The notes under the pieces: model-generated
The model's database searches: none
Told to the model about the DNA's origin: nothing
The model's input: the letters and a program-made list of their open reading frames with translations, nothing else
Shown: positions 47,085 to 57,048 of the stretch, in pieces
How positions within the stretch are numbered: position 1 is the first letter of the stretch
Layout: each line of letters starts with the position of its first letter
From: Wenzhouxiangella sp. AB-CW3
GTDB taxonomy: Bacteria; Pseudomonadota; Gammaproteobacteria; Xanthomonadales; Wenzhouxiangellaceae
Reading direction: 5' to 3'
Assembly (NCBI RefSeq): GCF_014725735.1
Contig: NZ_CP061368.1
Coordinates: 2,247,225 to 2,311,224, forward strand
Length of the DNA: 64,000 nucleotides
Made by a program: the position numbers and the translations under genes

Positions 47085-48218
47085 TCAATCACCCCGGGCG
47101 GCCAGCCAGTGGCGCATCAGCCCGGGTTCGTGCTCGGCCAGTCGCTTCCGCGGAGCCTGCGCTCCAGGCCGCGACTTGATGCCACGTACCAGGGCCAGCG
47201 CCTGTGATCCGCGCGAATCATCCTCGTGCAGTGGCGGCAAGGCAAATGACTGCGTCAGCAGCCAGGCCGGAAACAACTCGATCGTCAACGGCGGCTCCAG
47301 GTCCCAGAACGCTTCAATGCGTCGCTGAACCTCGGCATCACGACTGTGTTCGAAAAAGGCTTCGGCCGCCTCCGGTGCCTGCCAGCACAATGCTGCCAGG
47401 GCCTTCCAGGCGGTTTCCCGCCGATTGCCGGCCAGCCCGGCCCTGGCCGTGCGCGCCAGCAGGTCGGCATCATTCAGCGCTTCGGGCTTGCCATCGAGGA
47501 TAGCGAGCACACGGTCCCAGTCGCCGGCGCGCTCGTAGAGCGCGGACGCCATGCCCGGCAGCTTCTCGGCATCCACCTGCCCGGCCAGACCGCGCCAAAG
47601 GCGCGCCAGATAGCCGTTGGCATCGGCACTTCCCAGCAGCCTGCGCGCACGCGGCACCAGCTCCTCTTCCATGGCCCGTGTTCGGGCCTCGGTATCGCCG
47701 GGCTGATCCAGCCACAACAGCGCCCCGACCAGATGCTCGGCATCGGTCAGCGCCTGGTCACCCGCATGTTCTCGCGCCATCTCGGCCAGGTGCCGTTCCG
47801 CACGCTCGCGGTCGCCGGCAATCAGTGCTCTTTGCAAGCGATTGCGCGCGGTGCCGCGGGCATTATCCATGAACAGGTCTCCCTGCTGGCTGGTCCGGGA
47901 CCGGCACCAATGGGTGCGGGCCAATTCATCGTCGGTGCCACGACGAAAGATCCGCCGACCCTCCCCCTCGCCGGAGTCGTCACGCTCGCCAACGAGCTCC
48001 AGCCGCCGAGCCCATTCGGCAGCGACACGCAGCAACTCGGCACTGCACTGCGGGTCACCGTACAGGCTGTTTTCCAGCAGTCCGATCTCACCCCGTCGCC
48101 AGCACTGCTCATCGCGCGCGTCCAGGCGCCTGACCAGCTTGAGCAGTTCCAGCGGACGATAGACGCCATCGCGAGCCACCAACTGGTCGACCAGGGCACG
48201 AACAATCTCTGCGTTCAT
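47085..48218 (-). CDS. Hypothetical helical protein coupled to the SNF2 helicase
   Basis: A 377-residue, mostly alpha-helical protein with many charged residues and alanine-rich repeats ('GDRERAERHLAEMAREHAGDQ', 'DADLLARTARAGLAGNRRETAWKAL') that look like degenerate TPR/HEAT helices. No enzyme motif was found. Its ATG overlaps the helicase stop by four bases (ATGA), so the two are produced together. A physical or functional partnership is inferred from this coupling only. Confidence 0.75.
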   Translation of the reverse strand: MNAEIVRALVDQLVARDGVYRPLELLKLVRRLDARDEQCWRRGEIGLLENSLYGDPQCSAELLRVAAEWARRLELVGERDDSGEGEGRRIFRRGTDDELARTHWCRSRTSQQGDLFMDNARGTARNRLQRALIAGDRERAERHLAEMAREHAGDQALTDAEHLVGALLWLDQPGDTEARTRAMEEELVPRARRLLGSADANGYLARLWRGLAGQVDAEKLPGMASALYERAGDWDRVLAILDGKPEALNDADLLARTARAGLAGNRRETAWKALAALCWQAPEAAEAFFEHSRDAEVQRRIEAFWDLEPPLTIELFPAWLLTQSFALPPLHEDDSRGSQALALVRGIKSRPGAQAPRKRLAEHEPGLMRHWLAARGD

Positions 48219-51200
48219 GGCGCTTCCAGCGGCGCGAGCAGCGCCTCGATAACTTCGGCGCGCAAAGGCGTATCCGCCTGCCCCCCAAAAAGCCCCTCGA
48301 CCAGCCCCCGCTTGCTGTGTTGCATTTCGGCGACCCGCTGCTCGATGGTGTCTTCGGTCAGCAGACGGTAGACAAAGACCTTCTGCCCCTGGCCGATCCG
48401 ATGTGCACGGTCAGTGGCCTGATCCTCGGCCGCCGGGTTCCACCACGGATCGTAGTGAATCACGGTATCGGCCGCCGTCAGGTTGAGCCCCACTCCTCCG
48501 GCTTTCAGGCTGATCAGGAATACCGGCACATCACCGCCCTGAAAACGCTCTACGACCTTTTGCCGGTTGCGCGTCCTGCCCGTCAAACGAACATGCTCGA
48601 TGCCGGCCTCGGCCACCGCCTCGGCAATCAGGTCGAGCATGCTCACGAACTGGGAAAACACCAGAATCCGACGGCCCTCGGCCACCAGTTCCGGCAGCAG
48701 ATCCATCAGCAAGCGCATTTTGGCCGAGCCCACCTGGTCGGCTCCGTCCACATGCCGGAGCAATCGCGGGTCACAGCAGATCTGGCGCAGCTTGAGCAGG
48801 GCGTCGAGCACCACCACACGACTGCGCTCGGCTCCCCGGGCCTGGATGGCCTGCCGCACTCGTTCATGCAGCATCAAGCGCACGCGCTCATAGAGCTTCT
48901 GCTGATCTTCATCGAGCACCACCGCGCGCGTCATTTCAGTTTTCGCCGGCAGTTCCGGGGCGACATCGGCCTTGCTGCGCCGCAACATGAAGGGCCGCAC
49001 GCGCATCGCCAATTCGGAGCGTCGGGTTTCATCGCGGTCTCGTTCGATCGGCAGGGCAAAACGCCGGCGGAAGTCCTTTTGCCGCCCCAGAAACCCGGGC
49101 ATCAGAAAATCGAACTGGCTCCACAGCTCCTCCAGCCGATTCTCCAGCGGGGTGCCGGTCAGGCTGAGTCGATGACGCGCATCCAGCGTGCGCACCTCGC
49201 GGCTGACTCGCGCCCTGGGATTCTTGATGGCCTGGGCCTCATCGAGAATCAGCAGGTGCCAGCGTTGTTCCCGCAACCGGTCGATATCACGCAGCACCAG
49301 CGGGTAGGAAGTCAGCACCAGATCGCTGCGGTCAATCCATCCGAACAAGCCGTGCCGACGCGCACCATGCAGGGTCAACAGGCGCAGATCCGGCGCAAAG
49401 CGCCGGGCCTCGGCACGCCAGTTGAACATCAGGCTGGTCGGCGCGATGACCAGGCAGGGGTGTTCCAGCCGGCCGGCCGCCTTTTCGGTGACCACATGGG
49501 CCAGGGCCTGAATGGTCTTTCCCAGTCCCATATCGTCGGCCAGCACCCCACCGAATCCAGCCTCCCGCAGAAATTGAAGCCAGCCCAGTCCTTGTCGCTG
49601 ATAATCGCGTAGATCGGCCCGAAAACCGGCCGGCGGATCCATCGGCTCGAGATGCTCAAGGCGAGCCAGCCGGCATTGGAGATCATCCTCCGAGCTCTCC
49701 TGTCCTGGCGGCCAGGCTTCAGCGGTTGCGGCCAGCTCGGCAAGACGCGCCCGATGCACGCGCAGCATCCCCCGGCCGGATGCATCAACGACCCCTTCGG
49801 TCAATGCGTGCATGGCCGCTGCAATGCGCTCGGCCGGCACCAGGACAATGCGTCGCTCATCCAGCCACAAATGAACGGGCCGATCCGCGCCTCTGGAAGC
49901 GAGCAGCTGGCGCAGCATTGCCTCCGGCACATGCTCGACCCAAGCCAGCAGCGCCGCTAACAAAGACAGGCGCTGCCCACGCCAGATGATGCCCAGATCG
50001 AGCTCGACGGTGTCGTTCTCGCCCTCGGACAGATCGCCATACCATTGATCCGGCTCGATCAGCTCCGGCGCGAAATCATCGGCCAGATGCACTTCCCAGC
50101 CGGATCCGGCAAGCGCCTTCATCTCGGTCTGCAAAGTTACCCAGGTCTGAACGACCTGGCGGCGGTCAACGGCCACCCAAAGGCCGCCCTCGCCCGGCTC
50201 GTGATCCCGCCCGGTGATCTCATTGAGCGGTATCAGGCCAAATTGTCGCAACTGCTCGGTGACCTGCTGCTCCCGCTTCCGGTTGCGGGCCACCCGGATG
50301 ACCGCCCCCTCGCCATCAAGCCTGGAGTCGTACTCGTCGTCCCAGTCCAGCTTCAACTCCCCGTAATCAAACTGCAGGCGAGCGGCGGCCGTATCTTCGA
50401 ACCCGCTGGAGCGAGCCACCTGTGCCCGCACAAGATGCAGCACCGGCACCATCGACTGGTCTTGCGAGTAGCGCACGGGCAATCGACGGGGGCGCGGGAA
50501 AGACGCCGGCGCCTCATCGAGCAGATCGATGACAGTATCGACCTGGTCCGGGGCGACGGGGCCGAATAACAGCAGACGGGCAGCCAGCGAGTCATCGATA
50601 CCGGCATCCATGATGCGGCATGTTCCCGTGGTTTCATCGAGCAGCCAGGGTGGCAACAGCGGCAAGACCTGTCCGCCGTCCGGGCCGGGAGCACTCCAGT
50701 GAATCTGCTGCTGTCCGCTGGAAAGCAGCTCCCAGCGCACCTGGGCAGCAACCGGGTCGGCCATCTCCAGGCGCGGACCTTCGACGGCCCGCCAGTGGCA
50801 GCGGCCCGTCGCGACGATGCCTTGCAACAAGGAGGTGCTGCCTCGCCCCAGGGGATACCAGGAGAGCCCCGTCTGCGCCATGACGTGGTCGGTCAGTGCG
50901 TGCAGGATATCGAGATCGAGATCGCTGACATAAGCCGGCTGCACGTCATCGGCGAGCCGCTTGAGTGAAAACGGCGTGACCACCGGCCCGTCCCTGGAAA
51001 CCGCCACTCTGGACGGGCAGACGCTCAGCTCACCACCGTCTTCGGACAAGGCCAGCAGATAGGCCATGTACTGTCGGTCCTTGTACAACCCGGACTCAGC
51101 GTTGGTCGTCGAGTAAAGGCCGCCCCGTCCGATCGCCGGCCGCGGCGATTCCTCACCGAGCGCCAGCACCAGGGCGGCCATGTGTTCACAGATATCGTCT

Positions 51201-51439
51201 CCCTGGCAGGAACAGTCGCCACCGGGGCGGTCATTCTCGAACGTTACATAGGGGCGCCAGACCTTGTCGCCCTCACCCACTACTCCGGTGACAACAAGAC
51301 ACCCGTGCAACACTTCTTTGGCCGTCGGCTCCACCCGACCGGCGGCCTGCAGGCGCTTGGCTGAGGCCAGGCAGCCCGGCGTACAGGCATCCAGCAGGGC
51401 TTCGGTCAAAGCTGAAGAGGCGTTCATGTCCTGAATCAT
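48215..51439 (-). CDS. SNF2-family DEAD/DEAH-box helicase with SWIM zinc finger
   Basis: A protein of about 1074 residues. An N-terminal SWIM-type zinc finger ('DCSCQGDDICEHMAALVLALG') precedes a long linker (about 100-600) and then the SNF2 motor (about 610-1060). The motor has 'DMGLGKTIQALAH' (motif I), 'LILDEAQAIKNP' (II), 'LTGTPLENRLEELWSQFDFL' (III), 'FSQFVSMLDL' (IV) and 'LKAGGVGLNL' with 'TDRAHRIGQGQKV' (V, VI). Bacterial relatives move along DNA or remodel nucleoprotein such as stalled RNA polymerase; the exact target is unknown. The start is uncertain: ATG 51439 or ATG 51427, neither with a good ribosome site. Confidence 0.92.
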   Translation of the reverse strand: MIQDMNASSALTEALLDACTPGCLASAKRLQAAGRVEPTAKEVLHGCLVVTGVVGEGDKVWRPYVTFENDRPGGDCSCQGDDICEHMAALVLALGEESPRPAIGRGGLYSTTNAESGLYKDRQYMAYLLALSEDGGELSVCPSRVAVSRDGPVVTPFSLKRLADDVQPAYVSDLDLDILHALTDHVMAQTGLSWYPLGRGSTSLLQGIVATGRCHWRAVEGPRLEMADPVAAQVRWELLSSGQQQIHWSAPGPDGGQVLPLLPPWLLDETTGTCRIMDAGIDDSLAARLLLFGPVAPDQVDTVIDLLDEAPASFPRPRRLPVRYSQDQSMVPVLHLVRAQVARSSGFEDTAAARLQFDYGELKLDWDDEYDSRLDGEGAVIRVARNRKREQQVTEQLRQFGLIPLNEITGRDHEPGEGGLWVAVDRRQVVQTWVTLQTEMKALAGSGWEVHLADDFAPELIEPDQWYGDLSEGENDTVELDLGIIWRGQRLSLLAALLAWVEHVPEAMLRQLLASRGADRPVHLWLDERRIVLVPAERIAAAMHALTEGVVDASGRGMLRVHRARLAELAATAEAWPPGQESSEDDLQCRLARLEHLEPMDPPAGFRADLRDYQRQGLGWLQFLREAGFGGVLADDMGLGKTIQALAHVVTEKAAGRLEHPCLVIAPTSLMFNWRAEARRFAPDLRLLTLHGARRHGLFGWIDRSDLVLTSYPLVLRDIDRLREQRWHLLILDEAQAIKNPRARVSREVRTLDARHRLSLTGTPLENRLEELWSQFDFLMPGFLGRQKDFRRRFALPIERDRDETRRSELAMRVRPFMLRRSKADVAPELPAKTEMTRAVVLDEDQQKLYERVRLMLHERVRQAIQARGAERSRVVVLDALLKLRQICCDPRLLRHVDGADQVGSAKMRLLMDLLPELVAEGRRILVFSQFVSMLDLIAEAVAEAGIEHVRLTGRTRNRQKVVERFQGGDVPVFLISLKAGGVGLNLTAADTVIHYDPWWNPAAEDQATDRAHRIGQGQKVFVYRLLTEDTIEQRVAEMQHSKRGLVEGLFGGQADTPLRAEVIEALLAPLEAP

Positions 51440-51506
51440 GCGCAAAAGCCGGCCATGATACCGGCATTGATCAACCGACTGGAAACGCCCCGGCCATCAT
51501 GCCCGA

Positions 51507-51983
51507 TCAGCCAGCGAAGCCACCCAGCTGCCCGCGATGAAACACCAGCGGTTCCACGTCGTGATGATCCAGGGCCACGACCCGACCAAACAGCACCACA
51601 TGGTCGCCGCCATCCACGTGACGCTCACTGCGGCACTGAAAACAGGCCGCGCAGCCTTTGAGCAGGGGCAGATCTTCGGCTCCGGCCTGCCAGTCGACAC
51701 CGGAAAACTTGTCGGCAACATCTCGGGCGAAATGCATTGCCAGATCCTGTTGACCGGCGTGCAGCACATGGATGGCGAAGGACTGTGCCGCGAGAAAATC
51801 GGCAATTGGTGCGACACCACGCTGCGCGCACCACAACACCAGCGGCGGCTCCAGCGAAACCCCGGTGAAACTGCTGACGGTCATTGCAACCGGCTGTTGC
51901 GAAGCATCGCGCGCAGTCACCACGGTCACCCCGGTTGCAAAACATCCAAGGGCCTGTCGCATGGCAGTCGGGTCGGGGATCAT
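51507..51983 (-). CDS. Flavin reductase-like FMN-binding protein
   Basis: A 158-residue protein of the flavin reductase-like (FMN-binding split-barrel) family: 'MRQALGCFATGVTVVTARD', 'MTVSSFTGVSLEPPLVLWC' and 'FAIHVLHAGQQDLAMHFA' are its signature. Such proteins reduce FMN or FAD with NAD(P)H for a partner monooxygenase or act alone. It is divergent from nqrA, and no monooxygenase is nearby. ATG 51983 is used; the frame extends two codons to a TTG. Confidence 0.9.
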   Translation of the reverse strand: MIPDPTAMRQALGCFATGVTVVTARDASQQPVAMTVSSFTGVSLEPPLVLWCAQRGVAPIADFLAAQSFAIHVLHAGQQDLAMHFARDVADKFSGVDWQAGAEDLPLLKGCAACFQCRSERHVDGGDHVVLFGRVVALDHHDVEPLVFHRGQLGGFAG

Positions 51984-52030
51984 GGGCAACGCATCGTGAC
52001 GGGTTTCACTTCATTTTAGCGCTGCTGCGG

Positions 52031-52059
52031 ATGACAAGAAACCGATTTTGAGCGATAAT
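52031..52059 (+). promoter_or_regulatory. Sigma70 promoter of the nqr operon
   Basis: ATGACA (52031-52036) and GATAAT (52054-52059), each 5/6 to consensus, are 17 bp apart. The leader to nqrA would be about 200 bases. It includes an ACGACGA/TCGTCGT stem (52099-52105 with 52126-52132). No known riboswitch was recognised, and no small ORF is convincing there. Confidence 0.6.
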
Positions 52060-52267
52060 ACGGAGTTGACGTCAGCTCGATCACCATCGGTCAATAATAC
52101 GACGAACGACCCGCAAAAGGCCGTATCGTCGTGACTTGAGCGCATGATGAATCGACACGGCGGCCGTGTTGCCAATCCGGGCCGCTCCTGGGTGTCCGAC
52201 GGTGTTATTGCACCGCGGATTTCGTGCTGCATGCACTCGCGACTACAGACTTACTAAAGACCACATC

Positions 52268-53614
52268 ATGATTCGGATCAAACGGGGTCTTGATATCCCC
52301 ATCGCCGGTGAACCACGCCAGGAAATCGAGCAGGGACGAAAAGTCCGCTCTGTCGCTGTACTGGGTGGCGACTACCCCGGCATGAAACCCACAATGCTCG
52401 TGTCCGAGGGCGACCACGTCAAGCGTGGTCAGGCTCTGTTCGAGGACAAGAAGAACGAGGGCGTGCTCTACACCGCCCCGGCCGCCGGCCGGGTACGGGC
52501 AATCAATCGCGGCCATCGCCGCATGTTGCTCTCGGTCGTCATCGATATCAGCGGCACCGGCTCGGATGAACAGTTTACCGCCTACCCGGAAAACAGCCTG
52601 GGTGGCCTGGACCGCGACAAGGTGCAGGAACAACTGGTCCGCTCCGGGCAATGGACCGCGCTGCGCACCCGGCCCTTCGGCAAGGTTCCGGCGCTGGATA
52701 GCGAGCCGGAAGCCATCTTCGTGTCCATCATCGACACCAATCCGCTGGCACCTCGCCCCGATGTCATCATTGCCGAGCAGGAACAGGCCTTCCGCAACGG
52801 TCTCGCCGTTCTCTCGCGGTTGACTGAAGGCACGGTCTGGGTCGGTCGCGCCGCGGATACGAAGCTGCCTTCTTTCGAAGGCGACTCGGTGCGCGAAGAG
52901 ATTTTTGAAGGGCCCCACCCTGCTGGAAACGTGGGAACCCACATTCATTTTCTGCACCCCGTATCCATGAACCGGATGGTCTGGACCGTGGGCTACCAGG
53001 ATGTCATTGCCATCGGTCACCTGTTTGCCAGCGGCCGGCTGCATACGGATCGCGTGGTGGCGTTGGCCGGCCCGCAGGTCAGCAAGCCGCGGCTGCTCAA
53101 AACGCGCCTGGGCGCCTCACTTGAAGACTTGACCGACGGCGAGCTGACAGGCTCTGACAACCGGATCATTTCCGGCTCGGTATTCAATGGTCACAACGCC
53201 AGCGGCCCGACCGCATGGCTGGGGCAGCAGGCCAATCAGGTGACGGTGCTGGAAGAAGGGAACGATCGCAAGTTGTTCGGCTATCTCTCACCGGGGCTCC
53301 AGCGACACTCCTCGTTGAATATCTATCTGTCGAAGCTGATGCCCGGCAAGCGCTTCGAACCCACCACGAGCACCAACGGCAGTGAACGTGCAATGGTGCC
53401 GCTGGGGCAGTACGAGGCCATCATGCCTCTTGACATCCTGCCAACGCAGCTTTTGCGAGCGTTGGTCGTCGGTGACCTGGAAACGGCACAGGCTCTGGGT
53501 GCACTGGAACTGGTCGAGGAAGACCTGGCACTTTGCACCTACAACTGTGTCGGCAAATACGAGTATGGCCCGATTCTCAGGGACATACTGACAACCATCG
53601 AGGCGGAGGGCTGA
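52268..53614 (+). CDS. nqrA: Na+-translocating NADH:quinone reductase subunit A
   Basis: A 448-residue soluble subunit of the six-subunit NADH-driven sodium pump. 'IRIKRGLDIPIAGEP' at the start, 'LGGDYPGMKPTMLVSEGDHVKRGQALFEDKK' and 'VGTHIHFLHPVS' are diagnostic for NqrA. The ATG at 52268 fits the family start; no strong ribosome site is visible. First gene of nqrABCDEF-apbE-nqrM, all on this strand. Confidence 0.97.
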   Translation: MIRIKRGLDIPIAGEPRQEIEQGRKVRSVAVLGGDYPGMKPTMLVSEGDHVKRGQALFEDKKNEGVLYTAPAAGRVRAINRGHRRMLLSVVIDISGTGSDEQFTAYPENSLGGLDRDKVQEQLVRSGQWTALRTRPFGKVPALDSEPEAIFVSIIDTNPLAPRPDVIIAEQEQAFRNGLAVLSRLTEGTVWVGRAADTKLPSFEGDSVREEIFEGPHPAGNVGTHIHFLHPVSMNRMVWTVGYQDVIAIGHLFASGRLHTDRVVALAGPQVSKPRLLKTRLGASLEDLTDGELTGSDNRIISGSVFNGHNASGPTAWLGQQANQVTVLEEGNDRKLFGYLSPGLQRHSSLNIYLSKLMPGKRFEPTTSTNGSERAMVPLGQYEAIMPLDILPTQLLRALVVGDLETAQALGALELVEEDLALCTYNCVGKYEYGPILRDILTTIEAEG

Positions 53615-53615
53615 C

Positions 53616-54857
53616 GTGGGCCTGAGAAAGTATATCGATGACAAGATCGCGCCGCACTTTCACAAGGGCGGCAAGTATGAGCGCTATTACGTGTTCTATG
53701 AGATGTTCGACACGATGCTTTACAGCCCGTCGAGCACTACGCAGACCAGCGCTCACATTCGTGACGGCATTGACCTGAAGCGGGTCATGATGACGGTCTG
53801 GTTTGCCGCACTGCCGGCCCTGATCTTCGGCATGTTCAATACCGGCTATCAGGCCAACCTGCAGATTGCCGAGTTCGGCTACGACCCGATTCCCGGCTGG
53901 CGAACCGATATCGTTGCCCTCTTCGCCGGCTTTGATCCGGCGAGCTGGTATTCGAACTTCCTTCATGGCGCGGTCTACTACGTGCCAATCTTCATCGTGA
54001 CCTACCTGGGCGGCTTCATCTGGGAAGGGCTGTTTGCCTGGAAACGCGGCCACGAAGTCAACGAAGGCTTCTTCGTTACCGGCATCCTCTTCACGCTCAT
54101 CCTGCCGCCCACCATTCCACTGTGGATGGTCTTCGTGGGTATCAGTTTCGGGGTGGTCGTCGGCAAGGAGATTTTCGGCGGCACCGGCAAGAACTTCCTC
54201 AACCCGGCCCTGGTGGGTCGCGCCTTCCTGTTCTTTGCCTACCCGGCCCACATGAGCGGTGATGCAGTCTGGACAGCCGTCGACGGATTCTCCGGCGCCA
54301 CCGCGCTGGCTCTCGCCTTCGAGGGAGGGCTGGACTATTCCGCAGGCCTTACCGGCGTTGCCGGCACCATGAGCGGGGTGGACCTGACGTGGATGCAGAC
54401 CTCGCTTGGCGGCATACAGGGCTCGATCGGTGAAACTTCCCTGCTACTCATAGGTTTGGGAGCTCTCGTCCTTCTCACGACCAAGATCGCTTCCTGGCGC
54501 ATCATGCTGAGCATGTTGCTGGGCATGGCGGCCATGGCCACCTTGTTCAACATGATTGGAAGTGACACCAACCCGATGTTCGACATGCCCTGGTACTGGC
54601 ACCTGAGCCTGGGTGGCTTTGCCTTTGGCATGGTGTTCATGGCCACCGACCCGGTTTCGGCCTCCATGACCAACACCGGCAAACTGATCTTCGGCGCACT
54701 GATCGGCATCATGACAGTGCTGATCCGTGTCATCAATCCGGCATTCCCGGAAGGTGTCATGCTGGCGATCCTCTTCGGAAATCTATGCGCCCCGCTGATT
54801 GATCACTTCGTCGTCCAGGCCAACATTCGTCGCCGCATGCAGCGGACAGGAGCTTGA
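53616..54857 (+). CDS. nqrB: Na+-NQR subunit B
   Basis: A 413-residue subunit with about ten membrane helices. T229 in 'VDGFSGATALALAF' is the residue to which ApbE covalently attaches FMN (Thr236 in Vibrio). The start is GTG 53616, one base after the nqrA stop. 'TGKNFLNPALVGRAFLFFAYP' and 'FMATDPVSASMTNTGK' are further family markers. Confidence 0.97.
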   Translation: MGLRKYIDDKIAPHFHKGGKYERYYVFYEMFDTMLYSPSSTTQTSAHIRDGIDLKRVMMTVWFAALPALIFGMFNTGYQANLQIAEFGYDPIPGWRTDIVALFAGFDPASWYSNFLHGAVYYVPIFIVTYLGGFIWEGLFAWKRGHEVNEGFFVTGILFTLILPPTIPLWMVFVGISFGVVVGKEIFGGTGKNFLNPALVGRAFLFFAYPAHMSGDAVWTAVDGFSGATALALAFEGGLDYSAGLTGVAGTMSGVDLTWMQTSLGGIQGSIGETSLLLIGLGALVLLTTKIASWRIMLSMLLGMAAMATLFNMIGSDTNPMFDMPWYWHLSLGGFAFGMVFMATDPVSASMTNTGKLIFGALIGIMTVLIRVINPAFPEGVMLAILFGNLCAPLIDHFVVQANIRRRMQRTGA

Positions 54858-54860
54858 GCC

Positions 54861-55667
54861 ATGGCCAACCAGAAAGAAAGCATTGGAAATACGCTGAAGG
54901 TTGCATTCTTTGTGTGCCTGGTCTGCGCGGTGATTGTCTCCACGCTGGCCGTGGGCCTTCGCCCGGCACAGCAGGACAATCGCAACCTGTTCCGCCAGCA
55001 GAACATCCTTCAGGCCGCCGGTTTGTACGAGCGCGGCATGGATATACGCGCTGCCTTCGAGAACATCGAAAGGCGATTCGTCGAAATCGAAACCGGAGAG
55101 TACGTGGAGCGCTCGGAAGACTTTGATCAGCGCCGTGCGGCCCGCGATCCTGAAGAGAGCCGCGAGGTGTCACCCGACCCGGCCGGTATCCGACGCCAGG
55201 CCAAGGTGGCCGAAGTTTTCCTGGCCCGCGATGAAACCGGCAACATCAATCGCATCATCCTGCCGGTCCACGGGTACGGCCTGTGGTCGACCATGTACGG
55301 CTTCCTGGCTCTTGAGCCCGATGCCAATACCGTCGCCGGGATCGGTTTCTTCGAGCACGGTGAAACCCCCGGACTGGGCGGCGAAATCGACAACCCGCGC
55401 TGGCAGGAAAACTGGGTCGGCAAGAAGCTTTATGACGAAAACGGCGAAGTTGCCATCGAGGTCATCAAAGGCTCGACAAGCCCGGACATGACTGACTACG
55501 AACACAAGATTGACGGCCTGTCCGGCGCCACCATTACCGCCGACGGTGTGCATGACATGGTTCGATTCTGGGTCGGCGACCGGGGTTTCGGTCCTTACCT
55601 GGAGCGCATGCGCCGCGATGAGTACGGCGACGACAGCTGGGCCACGGTCGTGGCCATCGAGGAGTAA
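54861..55667 (+). CDS. nqrC: Na+-NQR subunit C
   Basis: A 268-residue subunit with one N-terminal membrane helix and a periplasmic FMN domain. '[13 protein letters not shown]' carries T224, the covalent flavinylation site. '[12 protein letters not shown]' and '[14 protein letters not shown]' are typical of the FMN-binding fold. Starts three bases after nqrB. Confidence 0.97.
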   Translation: MANQKESIGNTLKVAFFVCLVCAVIVSTLAVGLRPAQQDNRNLFRQQNILQAAGLYERGMDIRAAFENIERRFVEIETGEYVERSEDFDQRRAARDPEESREVSPDPAGIRRQAKVAEVFLARDETGNINRIILPVHGYGLWSTMYGFLALEPDANTVAGIGFFEHGETPGLGGEIDNPRWQENWVGKKLYDENGEVAIEVIKGSTSPDMTDYEHKIDGLSGATITADGVHDMVRFWVGDRGFGPYLERMRRDEYGDDSWATVVAIEE

Positions 55668-55672
55668 CAGAC

Positions 55673-56341
55673 ATGGCACAAGCGAAAGCAAAAGACGTTC
55701 TGTTCGAACCGATCTTCAACAACAACCCGATCGCGTTGCAGATCCTGGGCATCTGTTCGGCCCTGGCGATCACGACAACCATGCAGACCACGCTGACCAT
55801 GTGTCTGGCGGTACTGTTCGTGATGACTCTGTCGAACTTCTCGGTCAGCCTGATCCGCAACCACATTCCGTCGAACATCCGCATCATCGTGCAGATGACG
55901 ATCATCACGTCGTTGGTGATCATCGTCGACCAGACACTGCAGGCATTCGCCTACGACATAAGCCGTCAGCTTTCGGTGTTCGTCGGCCTGATCATTACCA
56001 ACTGCATCATCATGGGCCGCGCCGAAGCGTTCGCCATGAGCAACTCACCGGTGATGTCAGCTATTGATGGAATCGGCAATGCCATCGGCTATTCCATCGT
56101 GCTGATTTTCGTCGGCGTGTGCCGTGAGCTGTTCGGCTCCGGATCACTTATGGGAATCAATATCCTCACCCCGGTGACCGAGGGCGGCTGGTACCAGACC
56201 AATGGCCTGATGCTGCTGCCGCCGAGCGCCTTTTTCCTGATCGGCTTTTTCATCTGGGCCCTGCGCGCCTGGAAGCCGGACCAGGTCGAGGAGGAGCCTT
56301 ATCGCATCAAGCCCAACACCCGTACGAGCGAGGCGTTCTGA
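55673..56341 (+). CDS. nqrD: Na+-NQR subunit D
   Basis: A 222-residue, six-helix membrane subunit. '[20 protein letters not shown]' and '[15 protein letters not shown]' mark it as NqrD; the cysteine of the latter contributes, with NqrE, to the intramembrane iron site. A 58-base gap separates it from nqrE, wider than the other spacers in the operon. Confidence 0.97.
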   Translation: MAQAKAKDVLFEPIFNNNPIALQILGICSALAITTTMQTTLTMCLAVLFVMTLSNFSVSLIRNHIPSNIRIIVQMTIITSLVIIVDQTLQAFAYDISRQLSVFVGLIITNCIIMGRAEAFAMSNSPVMSAIDGIGNAIGYSIVLIFVGVCRELFGSGSLMGINILTPVTEGGWYQTNGLMLLPPSAFFLIGFFIWALRAWKPDQVEEEPYRIKPNTRTSEAF

Positions 56342-56399
56342 AGGCCATGAGAGAACAGTCTATGACCATCATTCATGACAAGCAGGCAGGGAGCTGACG

Positions 56400-57020
56400 A
56401 TGTTCGAGCATTATCTGAGCCTGTTCATCCGGGCGGTGTTCGTCGAGAACATGGCGCTGGCATTCTTTCTCGGCATGTGCACGTTCCTGGCCGTGTCGAA
56501 GAAAGTCGAGACCTCGCTCGGCCTGGGCGTGGCCGTCATTGTGGCGCTTGCCATTACCGTGCCGGTCAACAACCTCATCCTCCATAACGTGCTGGACGAA
56601 GGTGCGCTGGCATGGACCGGCATCGCAGCTCTGGAAACGGTTGATCTACGCTTCCTGGGGCTGATGTGCTACATCGGCGTGATTGCTGCGCTGGTGCAGA
56701 TCCTCGAGATGACGCTGGACAAGTACGTACCCAAGCTATACAACGCACTGGGCATTTTCCTGCCGCTTATCACCGTCAACTGCGCCATCCTGGGTGCCAG
56801 CCTGTTCATGGTGGAGCGCCATTATGACTTTGGTGAAAGCGTGATCTTCGGGCTTGGCGCTGGCGTCGGCTGGGCCCTGGCCATCGTGTTGCTCGCTGCC
56901 ATCCGCGAGAAGCTCAAGTACAGCGATGTGCCTGACGGCCTCAAGGGCCTGGGTATTACATTCATCATCGTCGGCCTGATGTCATTGGGCTTCATGTCAT
57001 TCGCCGGCGTACAGCTGTAA
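56400..57020 (+). CDS. nqrE: Na+-NQR subunit E
   Basis: A 206-residue, six-helix membrane subunit, the topologically inverted partner of NqrD. It has '[21 protein letters not shown]' and '[16 protein letters not shown]', which hold the cysteines of the iron site. GGGAG lies about eight bases before the ATG. A 16-codon frame (56347-56397) fills the gap after nqrD and ends two bases before this start. Confidence 0.97.
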   Translation: MFEHYLSLFIRAVFVENMALAFFLGMCTFLAVSKKVETSLGLGVAVIVALAITVPVNNLILHNVLDEGALAWTGIAALETVDLRFLGLMCYIGVIAALVQILEMTLDKYVPKLYNALGIFLPLITVNCAILGASLFMVERHYDFGESVIFGLGAGVGWALAIVLLAAIREKLKYSDVPDGLKGLGITFIIVGLMSLGFMSFAGVQL

Positions 57021-57048
57021 CCGTCGCAGACAGGATTCAGGAGTAAGC

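Noticed and set aside
47085-51439. SNF2 helicase plus partner as an anti-phage defence system
   Set aside because: No methylase, nuclease, DUF1998 or phospholipase partner is adjacent, and the surroundings are housekeeping genes.
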